Source: Serratia sp. AKBS12
GTDB lineage: Bacteria; Pseudomonadota; Gammaproteobacteria; Enterobacterales; Enterobacteriaceae
Length of the DNA stretch: 64,000 bases
Assembly (NCBI RefSeq): GCF_024793895.1
Contig: NZ_JANUSB010000015.1
Coordinates: forward strand, 496,001 to 560,000
Direction of reading: 5' to 3'
The first letter of the stretch is position 1. Each line of letters begins with the position of its first letter. The translations under genes and the position numbers were made by a program. The notes under the pieces are model-generated. The model was not told where the DNA came from, searched no databases, and saw nothing but the letters and a program-made list of their open reading frames with translations. Below are positions 49,902-58,897 of the stretch, one piece after another.

Positions 49902-50819
49902 ATGTTTGAGGACTTTGATGACCTGACGGCTTTTGTCTGCGTGGCCGAGGCCGGTAGCTTTACCGGAGCGAGCGACCGGCTTGGTCGAGATGCTTCAGTG
50001 ATATCGCGTCGGGTAAGCCATCTGGAAAAAAGTCTGGGCGTACGTTTGCTTGTGCGAACAACGCGCAGCGTGACTCTGACAGAGGCCGGAACATATTTTC
50101 TGCAACGTACGCGGGCCGCACTGGATGAGATCGGCGCAGCGAGTCGGGAAGTTGGCGATTTCGCGACCACCCCTCAGGGGGTGCTGCGGGTTTCGCTGCC
50201 AGTTACCTTTGGAAGGGAAGTCATAGCCCCTGTTATTCCGGACTTTCTGAAGGCGTATCCTGACATACGACTGGATGCGCATTTTCTCGATCGGCGGGTT
50301 GACATTGTGGCAGAGGGTTTCGATGCCGTTGTCCGCGTCGGTATTATACGGGACAGCTCTCTCACGGGGCGCAAACTGGGTTCGTTTCGCAGTCAGCTGG
50401 TTGCCTCCCCGGGATATCTGAAGGAGCATGGTATACCTTCCGGGCCTGAAGAACTTGAGCAGCATGCCTGCCTGGGGTTTACCAGCCATCCGGACTGGCC
50501 TCACTGGGTGCTTGAGAACGGACAGGAACGCGCGCAGATAACACCCACGGGGCCGCTGACAACCAATACCAGTGAAGCGCTGATGATGGCCGTACGCCAG
50601 GGAACCGGTATAGCTCTTTTACCAGACTGGATGGTTAAACCGGCACTCGATGACGGCGCGCTTGAAAGCGTGCTGCCCCGGTGGCTCAGCGCGGCGGAAG
50701 TCAGCGTTTATGTGCTGATGCCCCCCGGCGCCCTGGTACCGGCCAAGACGCGGGTGTTTATTGATACCATCTGTAGCCAGCTGGCGCTATCCGGTACCTG
50801 GCATGCGCGGAAGGCCTGA
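49902..50819 (+). CDS. LysR-family regulator, DmlR/AaeR-like
   Basis: A 305-residue LysR protein: FDDLTAFVCVAEAGSFTGASDRLGRDASVISRRVSHLEKSLG is the helix-turn-helix, followed by the effector domain with FDAVVRVGIIRDSSL and the C-terminal PPGALVPAKTRVFIDTI typical of its subgroup. It is divergent from the SDR-MFS pair and convergent with the Gfo/Idh/MocA gene (4 bases between stops). It probably regulates the SDR-MFS pair. Confidence 0.9.
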   Translation: MFEDFDDLTAFVCVAEAGSFTGASDRLGRDASVISRRVSHLEKSLGVRLLVRTTRSVTLTEAGTYFLQRTRAALDEIGAASREVGDFATTPQGVLRVSLPVTFGREVIAPVIPDFLKAYPDIRLDAHFLDRRVDIVAEGFDAVVRVGIIRDSSLTGRKLGSFRSQLVASPGYLKEHGIPSGPEELEQHACLGFTSHPDWPHWVLENGQERAQITPTGPLTTNTSEALMMAVRQGTGIALLPDWMVKPALDDGALESVLPRWLSAAEVSVYVLMPPGALVPAKTRVFIDTICSQLALSGTWHARKA

Positions 50820-50823
50820 GGAA

Positions 50824-51945
50824 CTAAGGCAGCGCGCGGTTATGGACCGGGACAGGAAGACGTTCGCCATTCTTGCTGGCTCGAACGATGATATCCAGCA
50901 GGGTATGCAGTTCCAGCGCATCGTCAAAGTCCGGTGCAGTACGTGTGCCGTTGCGCAGATCCGCCGCAAGCCGCTGGTAGATGCGGGCCACATTCCCGCT
51001 TACCAGTCCGGCAGGAACCGTATCATCGTCGGGAACCGGCAACGGATGTAAGGTATTATCGTCTCCACGCGCTCCCGTCAGCGTCAGCGGCATAATCTGG
51101 GTCATGCCATTTTCTCCTGTGATACGTAAGTCGCCCTCGCTACCGTGAATATCCCAGACAAAACCCTCGGTACCTCTGGGCTCCCCACCGCGGAAATGGA
51201 TGGAGAAGGGAGCACCGCCGATCAGCGAGCCAGTCACGATAATCTGGTCAGCAGCATTCATACTGACATACTGGCCCGTTTCTGGGGCATAGACCTGAGG
51301 AATGCGCGTTTCCAGGATGGAAGACACGCTGGTAATATCGCCCAGGACATCCTGAAAAGCCGCCAGGGTATGCGCAAACGGTATAGTCAGCATGGTGGCA
51401 CCGTTCTCCCGCCTGAGCAGATATTCATCTGTTGCGAGCGATTCAATCCGGTCGCCCCAAATCCTGCCCCAGCCTGAGACCGAGACGGAACGAAGCGTGC
51501 CGACATAACCACTTTTGACAAGACGCGCGAGCTCACGTATCGCGGGGTTCACCCGGGCCTGGGTTCCGGTTACGGCAAGCACGTTTTTTTCGCGTGCGAG
51601 CGCTGCCAGAGTCTCTGCCTCCTGCATATTTTTCCCCAGCGGCCACTCACAGTAAACATGTTTCCCGGCCTGCAGGACTTCCTTGAGTACACTTAAATGA
51701 CCCGGTACTTTGACGGTCACCACGATGAGATCGATATCCGGTGAGGTAGCCATATCCGACACGCTGTCATAAGCGACCGGGATCCCGCAGGCAGCAGCCG
51801 CGACACGTGAGCTTTCAATGCTTGAGTTTGCCACGCCTGCAATTTCAAAGTCGTCAGAGAGATGCTGAAGGGCCGGCATATGGGCCAGCGCGGCCCAGCT
51901 GCGGCCAGGCTGAAGGCCAACGATCCCTACCTTGATTTTACTCAT
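50824..51945 (-). CDS. Gfo/Idh/MocA-family oxidoreductase
   Basis: A 373-residue protein starting at MSKIKVGIVGLQPGRSW (51945) with a GGGAG site upstream. The N-terminal Rossmann domain ends with the family signature EWPLGKNMQEAE containing the EKP-like position (here W-P-L in place of K-P), and the C-terminal half is the substrate alpha/beta domain. The conserved Lys of EKP is absent, which is often seen in Gal80-like members. Gal80-type proteins may be regulators rather than enzymes. It lies 19 bases after the F420-reductase-like gene on the same strand. Confidence 0.8.
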   Translation of the reverse strand: MSKIKVGIVGLQPGRSWAALAHMPALQHLSDDFEIAGVANSSIESSRVAAAACGIPVAYDSVSDMATSPDIDLIVVTVKVPGHLSVLKEVLQAGKHVYCEWPLGKNMQEAETLAALAREKNVLAVTGTQARVNPAIRELARLVKSGYVGTLRSVSVSGWGRIWGDRIESLATDEYLLRRENGATMLTIPFAHTLAAFQDVLGDITSVSSILETRIPQVYAPETGQYVSMNAADQIIVTGSLIGGAPFSIHFRGGEPRGTEGFVWDIHGSEGDLRITGENGMTQIMPLTLTGARGDDNTLHPLPVPDDDTVPAGLVSGNVARIYQRLAADLRNGTRTAPDFDDALELHTLLDIIVRASKNGERLPVPVHNRALP

Positions 51946-51964
51946 TGATTCAGACTCCCGTGAT

Positions 51965-52726
51965 TTACAGCGACGCACCGGCAAGGGAGGCCGTACTGCC
52001 AAACATTTTGTCATGTCGTACGGCTCTGGCCAGCAGGTCTCTGAGATAGAGCGCGGAGACCTGTGCGCCGGGCGCAGTCATGAACCACTCCCTCTCACTG
52101 ACTGTATCAAACTGGCGAGGAATTTCGCCCATATACGGCAGCACGTAGGCGGGCATAGTAGGTTCGCTACGCCAGCTTTCTGACAGCGGCCCCATGTCAA
52201 CGGCGTCGTAACCCAGCGCCTCGATCAGTGATATGACCTGACGTTTCGCTGATTTCACGTTCCCTGCGACAGGAAGAGCGCTCCTTTCAGTTGAATCAGC
52301 CGCCCGGGCACGGCTGGCGAGACGAACCCAGTCCATATTATTCAGTGCACGGATGACCTGAGAATTGTGCAGATGTGACTGTACCAGCTCACTACTTGCA
52401 ATCTCAGCGGTCCGGATCTCCGGCATAATCCCGTCACGTTCCGGATAATAATTCATGGTATCCACCACGATCTTACCGGCGAGCTCATCGGCATCGAGCT
52501 TCTTGTAGGCAACAAGGGGAATGGCCGCAATGATGATGTCGGCTTGTGCAGCCAGTTCCGAGGTGGTTGTTGCCCGCGACAGCGGTCCGAGCTCATCAGT
52601 CAGCTCCCTGAGGGAGTCCGGTCCACGGGAATTACTGATAATGACATTAAGGCCTGCAGAAACCGCAAGTCTCGCAACCTGACTGCCAATCATCCCGCCA
52701 CCAATAATACCGATAGGTTTCATCAT
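51965..52726 (-). CDS. NADPH-dependent F420 reductase-like protein (long form)
   Basis: A 253-residue Rossmann protein: GIIGGGMIGSQVARLA and SNSRGPDSLRELTDELG bind NADP(H), then VVDTMNYYPERDGIMPE and VIRALNNMDW, closely related to the protein at 41648 but longer by 50 residues at the C-terminus. It precedes the Gfo/Idh/MocA gene in the same orientation. A substrate reductase role is inferred from the fold. No F420 biosynthesis gene is in the window. The gap 52727-52975 shows no gene. Confidence 0.82.
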   Translation of the reverse strand: MMKPIGIIGGGMIGSQVARLAVSAGLNVIISNSRGPDSLRELTDELGPLSRATTTSELAAQADIIIAAIPLVAYKKLDADELAGKIVVDTMNYYPERDGIMPEIRTAEIASSELVQSHLHNSQVIRALNNMDWVRLASRARAADSTERSALPVAGNVKSAKRQVISLIEALGYDAVDMGPLSESWRSEPTMPAYVLPYMGEIPRQFDTVSEREWFMTAPGAQVSALYLRDLLARAVRHDKMFGSTASLAGASL

Positions 52727-52975
52727 TAATCCTCATCAGAAAATGTACGGCAGGATTGTATAACCTGCATACAAAAGGATATTAGAGGTAAAAAACAATT
52801 AACTATTGCGAATATTGCATGAATCAGTAGCACAGGCTCCGATGAATCCACGAGGCATTTACATCACTCCATACGCTCGCAGCGGAGCTTTAACATTCAC
52901 TGGAATCGAATCAGGAATGTCCGCTTTTCGCTCATGAGGGACGACCATGCTCAAATCTCCCACATAGCAGGGGAT

Positions 52976-53325
52976 TGGAGCATGAACACGTCACCGTGGA
53001 ACAAAGGCCGTATCGTCGGCCAAAAAAGACCACTTCAGATATCTCATATCTGGGGGAGCCGAATCCGGCTTGAACTGAAAGGTAAGACGCGCGACGGCAA
53101 TACAACCGTATTTTTCATGGGTGGGGAGCAAAGCTTGGCCTCGACGATTCGCTGTACAGCACACATTCCATGAGAAGAAAAAAACCTTACCTGATCTACA
53201 AGAAGACCAAGAATCTCCGGGTGATCCAACTACTGTGGAGCCATAGGAAACGGGAAAGCACAGTCCGTTATCTGGACATTGAAGTCGATGATGCGTTAGA
53301 GATTTCTGAATCGATTGAAGTCGAA
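52976..53325 (+). pseudogene. Tyrosine recombinase (phage-type integrase) relic, internally deleted
   Basis: The 5' piece (about 52982-53093) reads MNTSPWNKGRIVGQKRPL, then SRIRLELKGKTRD, typical of the start of a small tyrosine recombinase common in enterobacteria. The 3' piece (about 53195-53320, different frame) reads NLRVIQLLWSH, then ESTVRYLDIEVDDALEISE, which is the end of the same family including the conserved His and the Tyr nucleophile. About 100 residues with the catalytic Arg are missing, so it is inactive. A 9-base-pair hairpin (53332-53353) follows. Confidence 0.75.
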
Positions 53326-53331
53326 GATTGT

Positions 53332-53353
53332 CAGGGCTGCAACAGCAGCCCTG
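53332..53353. other. Perfect hairpin downstream of the recombinase relic
   Basis: CAGGGCTGC and GCAGCCCTG pair around AACA. It lies inside an open frame continuing from the relic, so it may be part of the old gene tail. DNA from here to 53647 has no gene apart from a LacI-type operator. Confidence 0.45.
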
Positions 53354-53449
53354 TGCCAAAAGCGGAGGTCTACAAAGTCCACGATGCGTCAGACAATGAG
53401 GAAACGGGTCACTCTTTTTCTAAACACCATCACTAAACAGCTCATTCTT

Positions 53450-53461
53450 CTAAACGTTTAG
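53450..53461. promoter_or_regulatory. LacI-family operator-like palindrome
   Basis: CTAAACGTTTAG is a perfect palindrome with the central CG typical of GalR/LacI operators. It lies 187-198 bases upstream of the LacI-family gene. Autoregulation is inferred. Confidence 0.5.
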
Positions 53462-53647
53462 TCACTGTCGCACAACATGTTTGATAGCTTTCACAAACAG
53501 GCAATCCAGTTGCAATATGCCGCCGTTCTCAGCTTGTGAAGGCGATCTTTCCGCTATAAATTCGTATGTAACGCTTCACTAAAACGATACAGGCTGAATT
53601 TAATGCCCTTGGTATCTTGAGCACATTAACATCGGGAGGTGCGAAAA

Positions 53648-54688
53648 ATGGCCAATATTCGTGATGTCGCCTCTTACGCTGGCGTTTCTGTAAGTAGTGT
53701 TTCCAATGTGCTGAATGGCCGTACCGATCAGATGCGCAATTCCACTCTACTTCGCATTCAACAGGCAATGGATGCGTTGAACTACCACCCAAACCGCATA
53801 GCGCAGCAGCTTAAAACTGGCTTAGTACATATGTTCGGACTGCTTGTCCCCTCCATTGTTAACCCCAGTTTTTCGGCTCTGGCGCGCGAAGTCGATTTAG
53901 CCGCCAGAGAACATAGTTATCGGGTACTGCTGGGGAATACCTATCGGCAGGAAGATGAAGAGCGCGCCTTTATTGAGGATATGTTCGCCCACGGTGTGCG
54001 CGGTATTATTGTTGCCGCCAGCGATATCCGTAAAACGCACTTTGCTAAAGCCGCCGAGCAGGGCATGGTTATTATTAATTATGACAATCGTCTGGCCTAC
54101 AATGTCGGTAACGATATAAGCCTGTTCGACAGTATCTCAATGGACAACGTCGAAGCCGGGCGTTTGGCAGCCTCACATCTGATTGAACGCGGTTGCCGGA
54201 ATATTGTGTTTGCCACCGAAGCCAGCCTGAGCATGAGTCGTAGCCACAAAATCGATGGGTTTCAGACGGTAATTCGTAATCATAATTTAACGGGGCTGCA
54301 TCGCATTGTCGAAGGCAAAGCGCTGGGTGGATATGGCGACACAGAAATGACCGACCTGGGGTACGCTCTGGCAAAACGCATTTTAGCTATCACTCCCCGT
54401 CCAGACGGCGTGGTCGCCATTAACGACGCGCTGGGAATTGGTCTGCTTGCAGGGTTGCGCGATGCCGGTATCGACATTCCCAGGGAAATATCCGTTATCG
54501 GTATCGATAATATTCCGCTTGCAGGGTTAACCTGGCCGGCTATGAGCTCAGTGAATCCACCCTTAAATAAAATGGCATCATTAATGATAGAGCGGCTGCT
54601 CCATAGGATTGAAGATCCAACGCTGCCGCCGGGAGAGTTCCTTTTTCCTCCGTCATTAGTCTGCCGTCATTCCGTACGGGAAGCGTAA
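53648..54688 (+). CDS. LacI-family repressor of the sugar-acid cluster
   Basis: A 346-residue regulator beginning MANIRDVASYAGVSVSSVSNVLNG, the classic LacI DNA-binding head with hinge (NRIAQQLKTG). ATG 53648 is chosen because GGGAGG sits eight bases upstream; the GTG at 53639 overlaps that site. The core has the periplasmic-binding-protein-like lobes (VHMFGLLVPSIVNPSFSALAREVD, VVAINDALGIGLLAGL, EISVIGIDNIPL). It is the first gene of a five-gene run with gluconokinase, MFS, SDR and an RbsD/FucU protein, and probably senses the substrate or a phosphorylated product. Confidence 0.93.
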   Translation: MANIRDVASYAGVSVSSVSNVLNGRTDQMRNSTLLRIQQAMDALNYHPNRIAQQLKTGLVHMFGLLVPSIVNPSFSALAREVDLAAREHSYRVLLGNTYRQEDEERAFIEDMFAHGVRGIIVAASDIRKTHFAKAAEQGMVIINYDNRLAYNVGNDISLFDSISMDNVEAGRLAASHLIERGCRNIVFATEASLSMSRSHKIDGFQTVIRNHNLTGLHRIVEGKALGGYGDTEMTDLGYALAKRILAITPRPDGVVAINDALGIGLLAGLRDAGIDIPREISVIGIDNIPLAGLTWPAMSSVNPPLNKMASLMIERLLHRIEDPTLPPGEFLFPPSLVCRHSVREA

Positions 54689-54780
54689 CCAGAGACACTA
54701 TATAAATAATTGGTTTTCATCGATGGTGAGCAAGGAGCATCTTCCTGACGGGTATCACACAAATTCAGAGGAAAGGCGCA

Positions 54781-55341
54781 ATGAACAACAACCAACAGAC
54801 GTTACAGGACAGCACAGCACAGCCTGCAATATGCGAACAAACTCACCGACTATGGATATTGATGGGCGTTTCGGGGAGCGGGAAATCCGCTGTGGCGCGT
54901 CGCCTGGCAGCGCAGCTCGATATACCTTATCTTGACGGAGATTTTCTGCACCCTCGCAGCAACGTCGATAAAATGGCCGCAGGTCAGGCTCTGAACGATA
55001 CCGACCGTGAGCCATGGCTGGAGGCCTTGAATACCGCGGGTTATTCTATGTTAAGAACCAACCCTCAATCGTTGATTATTTGCTCTGCGCTGAAAAAACG
55101 TTACCGTGATATATTGCGGGCGGGCAACCCCGGCATTCGATTTTTATTCCTTAACGGCAGCTATGAGGTAATAGAGAAGCGATTAAAACAGCGTAAAGGC
55201 CATTATTTTCGTTCATCAATGTTAACGTCCCAGTTTGAAACACTGGAGCTTCCCCATAGCAACGAATCAGATATTATTACTATTAACATTGATAGGTCTT
55301 TGGATGAGGTTATTTCTGATTGTATAGAAAAAATGGGTTAA
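54781..55341 (+). CDS. Gluconokinase-like carbohydrate kinase
   Basis: A 186-residue P-loop kinase: GVSGSGKSAVARRLA (29-43), DGDFLHPRSNVDKMAAGQALNDTDREPWL, CSALKKRYRD and KQRKGHYFRSSMLTSQFETLE are the signature segments of GntK/IdnK. It phosphorylates gluconate or a close aldonate to the 6-phosphate with ATP in the cytosol. A 20-residue N-terminal leader is longer than in GntK. It is preceded by AGGAAAGG and lies 92 bases downstream of the LacI gene. Whether gluconate itself is the substrate cannot be told from the sequence, so no symbol is given. Confidence 0.88.
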   Translation: MNNNQQTLQDSTAQPAICEQTHRLWILMGVSGSGKSAVARRLAAQLDIPYLDGDFLHPRSNVDKMAAGQALNDTDREPWLEALNTAGYSMLRTNPQSLIICSALKKRYRDILRAGNPGIRFLFLNGSYEVIEKRLKQRKGHYFRSSMLTSQFETLELPHSNESDIITINIDRSLDEVISDCIEKMG

Positions 55342-55423
55342 CAAAAAAGTTATTTACTATTTTATAAACTCTTATTAAAAAAACCATCCTACTATTCCAT
55401 TTTACCAAATTGGAAGAGAAACA

Positions 55424-56731
55424 ATGAACCAAAATAAAGCTCAAGACATTGAGCGCAGCACAATAAGAAAGCTTACAATTAACATTGTCCCCCTTATGAT
55501 CCTACTTTATTTTCTGGCCTTTCTGGATCGTAACAATATGGCCTATGCCGCCAGTGCGCTCGAAGATAACCTTGGCCTGACAGCGTCTGCGTTCGGCTTT
55601 GCTTCAGGGATTTTTTTTATTGGCTACTTCTTATTTGAAATCCCCAGTAACGCCGGCACCATAAAATTTGGCCCACGTATCTGGTTTGCCAGAATACTGA
55701 TTTCGTGGGGAGTGTTTGCCACTCTCCTGGGATTTGTCAGAACACCGATGGAACTGTATATCTGCCGTTTTATGCTCGGTGTGTGTGAGGCGGGGTTCTT
55801 TCCTTCCGTTGTTTATTACTTTACTGTATTTTTTCCGGAGAAATACAGAACAAAAATCCTCGGTCTGTTCATTATTGTTCAGCCGCTTTCCAATGCAATT
55901 GGCTCACCTATTTCCGGTCTTATTCTAAACATCGAGCACGGTTGGTTAGGTTTTGAACCATGGCAACTTCTATTTATTCTGGAAGGGGTGCCGCCTATTA
56001 TTATTGGGCTGATTATTCCTTTTGTTATTAAAAACTCGCCGCGCGATGTTAACTACCTTAATATTGAAGAGAAAGCCTGGCTGATTGAAAGCACCGATCG
56101 TAATCGCTCAGGCTCAAAAATCACACTGACCGACTTCCTTAAGGGAATGAAAAATAGCAAATACCTGCTGTATGCAATTCTTAACTTCGGTATGGTATGT
56201 GGGATTTACGGATTTGGCATGTGGCTCCCATCTATTATTACCACCATTTCGGGTAACGATATTTTCCACGTCAGCCTGATTGCACTTATTCCTTATGGTC
56301 TGGCAGCTTGTCTGGTCTACCCCTGGAGTCTATGGGCTACCAAGACTAAAAAAATCGCAGTCTTTGCGGGTTGCAGCATGATTATCGCAGCCATTGGATT
56401 GACAGGAGCTGTTACGTTCTTTAACTACAGCGTCTTCGTTGCGCTTGGTTTCTTGTGTATCGCCTCTATTGGGATCTATACCGCCGTACCGTGCTTTTTA
56501 TCCATGCCAGCCAATGTCGCAACCGGCGGTGCGGCAGCGGCGGGCTTAGCCGTTGTCAACTGTATTGGCAACCTCGGAGGGTTCGTTGCACCTTACGTCG
56601 TTGGCTTACTGAAAGACACAACAAAGAGCACAACCCCTGGCCTTATCTTTTTATCACTATGTCTGTTTATCACGGGAATGGTATGCATCTTCTACTGCGC
56701 TAAGCAACGGGAAGGCGTTATCCACTCCTGA
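55424..56731 (+). CDS. MFS transporter, anion:cation symporter (ACS) family
   Basis: A 435-residue major facilitator with 12 hydrophobic segments. The N-terminus (LTINIVPLMILLYFLAFLDRNNMAYAASAL) and helix 4 region (FMLGVCEAGFFPSVVYYFTVFFPEKYR) are typical of the phthalate/glucarate/galactonate ACS permeases. Those proteins import organic anions, often hexonates, with protons. In this cluster it would bring in the sugar acid later phosphorylated by the kinase. A GAGA-rich ribosome site precedes ATG 55424. The DNA is AT-rich compared with the core region. Confidence 0.9.
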   Translation: MNQNKAQDIERSTIRKLTINIVPLMILLYFLAFLDRNNMAYAASALEDNLGLTASAFGFASGIFFIGYFLFEIPSNAGTIKFGPRIWFARILISWGVFATLLGFVRTPMELYICRFMLGVCEAGFFPSVVYYFTVFFPEKYRTKILGLFIIVQPLSNAIGSPISGLILNIEHGWLGFEPWQLLFILEGVPPIIIGLIIPFVIKNSPRDVNYLNIEEKAWLIESTDRNRSGSKITLTDFLKGMKNSKYLLYAILNFGMVCGIYGFGMWLPSIITTISGNDIFHVSLIALIPYGLAACLVYPWSLWATKTKKIAVFAGCSMIIAAIGLTGAVTFFNYSVFVALGFLCIASIGIYTAVPCFLSMPANVATGGAAAAGLAVVNCIGNLGGFVAPYVVGLLKDTTKSTTPGLIFLSLCLFITGMVCIFYCAKQREGVIHS

Positions 56732-56767
56732 TTCTGTTTATCTGTATTAAGAAACGAGGAATTAATC

Positions 56768-57532
56768 ATGGGAAATCTGACGGGTAAGAAAGTCTTCATC
56801 ACCGGTGCAGAACAAGGGATTGGCAAAGCTACTGCCGAGCAGTTAATCAACGCAGGATGCGATATTTTTCTCCATTATCACAGCGATGAGTCAGGCCCTA
56901 AAGAGTTGGTCGAACTGGCTAAATCACGCGGTGTGAAGGCATCCTATCTTGGTGGTGACCTTATATCTGAAGAACAAGCGAAGAAATGCGTCAATACCGC
57001 AGCCGAGTTCCTTGGTGGCATTGACATCCTGATTAATAACGTTGGGGGTTTGGTTGGTCGTAAATGGCTGGGCGAGATTGACTCTGCCTTTTGGCAAAAG
57101 GTTATAGATGTCAATATGACCACTATGCTAAATATCACCCAGGGTGCCTTGCCGTACCTGAAAAAAGCCAGTGATGGTGCCAGCATTGTTAACCTCGCCT
57201 CTCTGGCGGGGCGCACTGGCGGTCACTCGGGCTCGTTAGTGTACTCTACAACCAAGGGCGCCATCTTGTCCTGGACTCGCTCCCTCGCCGCAGAACTTGG
57301 CGAATACGACATCCGCGTTAATGCGGTAGCTCCGGGCCTTATCCTGGGAACAAGTTTCCATAATCGCCATACCACTAAGGAGTCTGCCGAAGATACCGTA
57401 CGGCACATCCCACTGGGGCGTGCGGGTAATCCTGACGATGTCGCACGCGCCATTAAATTCCTGGCCTCAGAATATGACGGGTTTATTTCCGGCGCCACTC
57501 TTGATATTAACGGTGGCATCTATCGTATGTAA
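56768..57532 (+). CDS. SDR-family oxidoreductase of the sugar-acid cluster
   Basis: A 254-residue classical SDR behind a GAGGAATTA ribosome site. TGAEQGIGKATA (12-23), NNVGG, the Ser in NLASLAGRTGG, YSTTK and the ending GATLDINGG are in place. Likely an NAD(P)-dependent dehydrogenase or reductase acting on a keto-sugar acid to give the kinase substrate, as IdnD/IdnO do in idonate breakdown. It lies 36 bases after the permease gene in the same operon. Substrate unknown. Confidence 0.9.
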   Translation: MGNLTGKKVFITGAEQGIGKATAEQLINAGCDIFLHYHSDESGPKELVELAKSRGVKASYLGGDLISEEQAKKCVNTAAEFLGGIDILINNVGGLVGRKWLGEIDSAFWQKVIDVNMTTMLNITQGALPYLKKASDGASIVNLASLAGRTGGHSGSLVYSTTKGAILSWTRSLAAELGEYDIRVNAVAPGLILGTSFHNRHTTKESAEDTVRHIPLGRAGNPDDVARAIKFLASEYDGFISGATLDINGGIYRM

Positions 57533-57541
57533 CCATTTTTT

Positions 57542-57560
57542 GCTGGCGTAACACGCCAGC
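57542..57560 (+). other. Hairpin between the SDR and RbsD/FucU genes
   Basis: GCTGGCGT and ACGCCAGC pair around AAC, followed by CTTTCC. It may attenuate read-through into the last gene. Confidence 0.45.
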
Positions 57561-57582
57561 TTTCCTATCACGGGTTGTTATC

Positions 57583-58005
57583 ATGATAAAATCAGCGATT
57601 ATTCATCCACAGCTCATCAGCAGCCTTGCTAAATGTGGCCATAAAACACAGATCCTCATTGCCGATGCAAACTATGCTTTTGAAAGTAATGCCCCCAAGG
57701 GAGTTGAGGTTGTCTATCTGAATCTGGCACCAGGCACCGTTGCCGCCTCGCTTATTCTGGAAAAATTGCTGCAAATCATTAACGTTGAGCAGGCGATGAT
57801 GATGAGCTGGCCGACGTCGTTTGAAAATACCATTGCCGGGGAATACCTGTCTCTCTTACCGGCCTCCTGTTCCGTAACCTATCTGGAGCGGGAAGCCTTC
57901 TATAGTCAGGTCAAGTCAGAGATGACCCTGCTGGTGATTGCCAGTGGCGAAACCCGCCGCTTTGCCAATTTACTGCTGACCGTCGCGCCGGTTATTCTCG
58001 ACTGA
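57583..58005 (+). CDS. RbsD/FucU-family sugar mutarotase-like protein
   Basis: A 140-residue protein with the RbsD/FucU layout: LISSLAKCGHKTQILIADANYAF (His and Asp of the active site), VVYLNLAPGTVAASLILEKLLQ, YLEREAFYSQVKS, and the ending ASGETRRFANLLL. RbsD and FucU catalyse anomer or pyran/furan interconversion of ribose and fucose. It is the last gene of the LacI cluster, 51 bases after the SDR gene. A mutarotase in a sugar-acid cluster suggests that the real substrate exists as a ring sugar or lactone at some stage. Confidence 0.85.
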   Translation: MIKSAIIHPQLISSLAKCGHKTQILIADANYAFESNAPKGVEVVYLNLAPGTVAASLILEKLLQIINVEQAMMMSWPTSFENTIAGEYLSLLPASCSVTYLEREAFYSQVKSEMTLLVIASGETRRFANLLLTVAPVILD

Positions 58006-58105
58006 TTTCGCCACTACACAATAGCCTCTTTTTTCCAGCAGCACGGGCATGAGGCTATTTGATCGCAGCAATATGCACTAGGTTCAGCCTCTGGCTCCTG
58101 AGCTG

Positions 58106-58322
58106 ATGGATTTTATGAAAAAGCACCCACGCCGTATTCACTCTTCCTGGCTGGCAATGCGCTATCAATATTTTTTCATCCCTTTATAACGAACACGGTG
58201 ACCGCATTAATACTCGAAGCGTTCATGCCGATTGGGCTGGAACCATTTCGGTAAATATTAGCAGAATCACAATGAGGGCAAAGGCCAGTAATCGTAGCAA
58301 AAATAACGCCTTAATTAACTGA
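58106..58322 (+). pseudogene. Possible frameshifted small gene at a T6 run
   Basis: An ATG at 58106 opens MDFMKKHPRRIHSSWLAM and continues to YQYFF, where a run of six T (58171-58176) is followed by a stop in frame. In the next frame the sequence continues SSLYNEHGDRINTRSVHADWAG and on to a TGA at 58322. The join would give a protein of about 70 residues. I recognise no family. The remainder of the gap 58006-58374 shows nothing else. Confidence 0.25.
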
Positions 58323-58374
58323 ATGATATAACAACACCCGGCTATTTGACGGCACTGCGAAAAAACAAATACGT

Positions 58375-58800
58375 TTATTTTTTCGCATCAAATTTCTCTC
58401 TTGCTTGACGCATAAGAAATTGCCAATCTACAGCCCATTGGAACAGCATCTGCAGGGGAACGAGCAGACTCCAACCCAAATCAGTTAATTTATATTCCAC
58501 ACATGGTGGGATAGTAGGATATACGGTGCGGTCGACAATGCCGTCACGCTCCAACCCTTTCAATGTGAGTGTCAGCATGCGCTGAGAAATTCCGCTAACA
58601 GCGCGACGAATCTCACTATATCGAAGAGTCCCATCACGCAATGCGTAAACCACAAGGACAGTCCATTTATCTCCTATGCGAGAGAGCGTTTCGGCCACAG
58701 CCCGGCAATTAGTATCAGAGTGTAGTGATGTCTCAATACTAACAAATTTGTTCGTATCGCCCAAAAAAGTGCCTCCTTGTTTAGATTCGTTACCTGCCAT
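58375..58800 (-). CDS. HxlR-family regulator
   Basis: A 141-residue winged-helix protein of the HxlR type: CRAVAETLSRIGDKWTVLVVYALRDGTLRYSEIRRAVSGISQRMLTLTLKGLERDGIVDRTVYPTIPPCVEYKLTDLG covers the typical core. The Cys at the start of the core (about residue 32) is conserved in quinone- and diamide-sensing HxlR proteins such as HypR and QorR. It is divergent from an azoreductase gene with 97 bases between the starts, so it is probably a redox- or quinone-responsive repressor of it. Confidence 0.9.
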   Translation of the reverse strand: MAGNESKQGGTFLGDTNKFVSIETSLHSDTNCRAVAETLSRIGDKWTVLVVYALRDGTLRYSEIRRAVSGISQRMLTLTLKGLERDGIVDRTVYPTIPPCVEYKLTDLGWSLLVPLQMLFQWAVDWQFLMRQAREKFDAKK

Positions 58801-58897
58801 AGTATAACATCGAGAACAAATTGTATGCTACGCACATTTTGTTCCTATGTTTTTATTCAACAAGTTAGGTTTCATTAAACTGCGCAAGGATTGAAAT

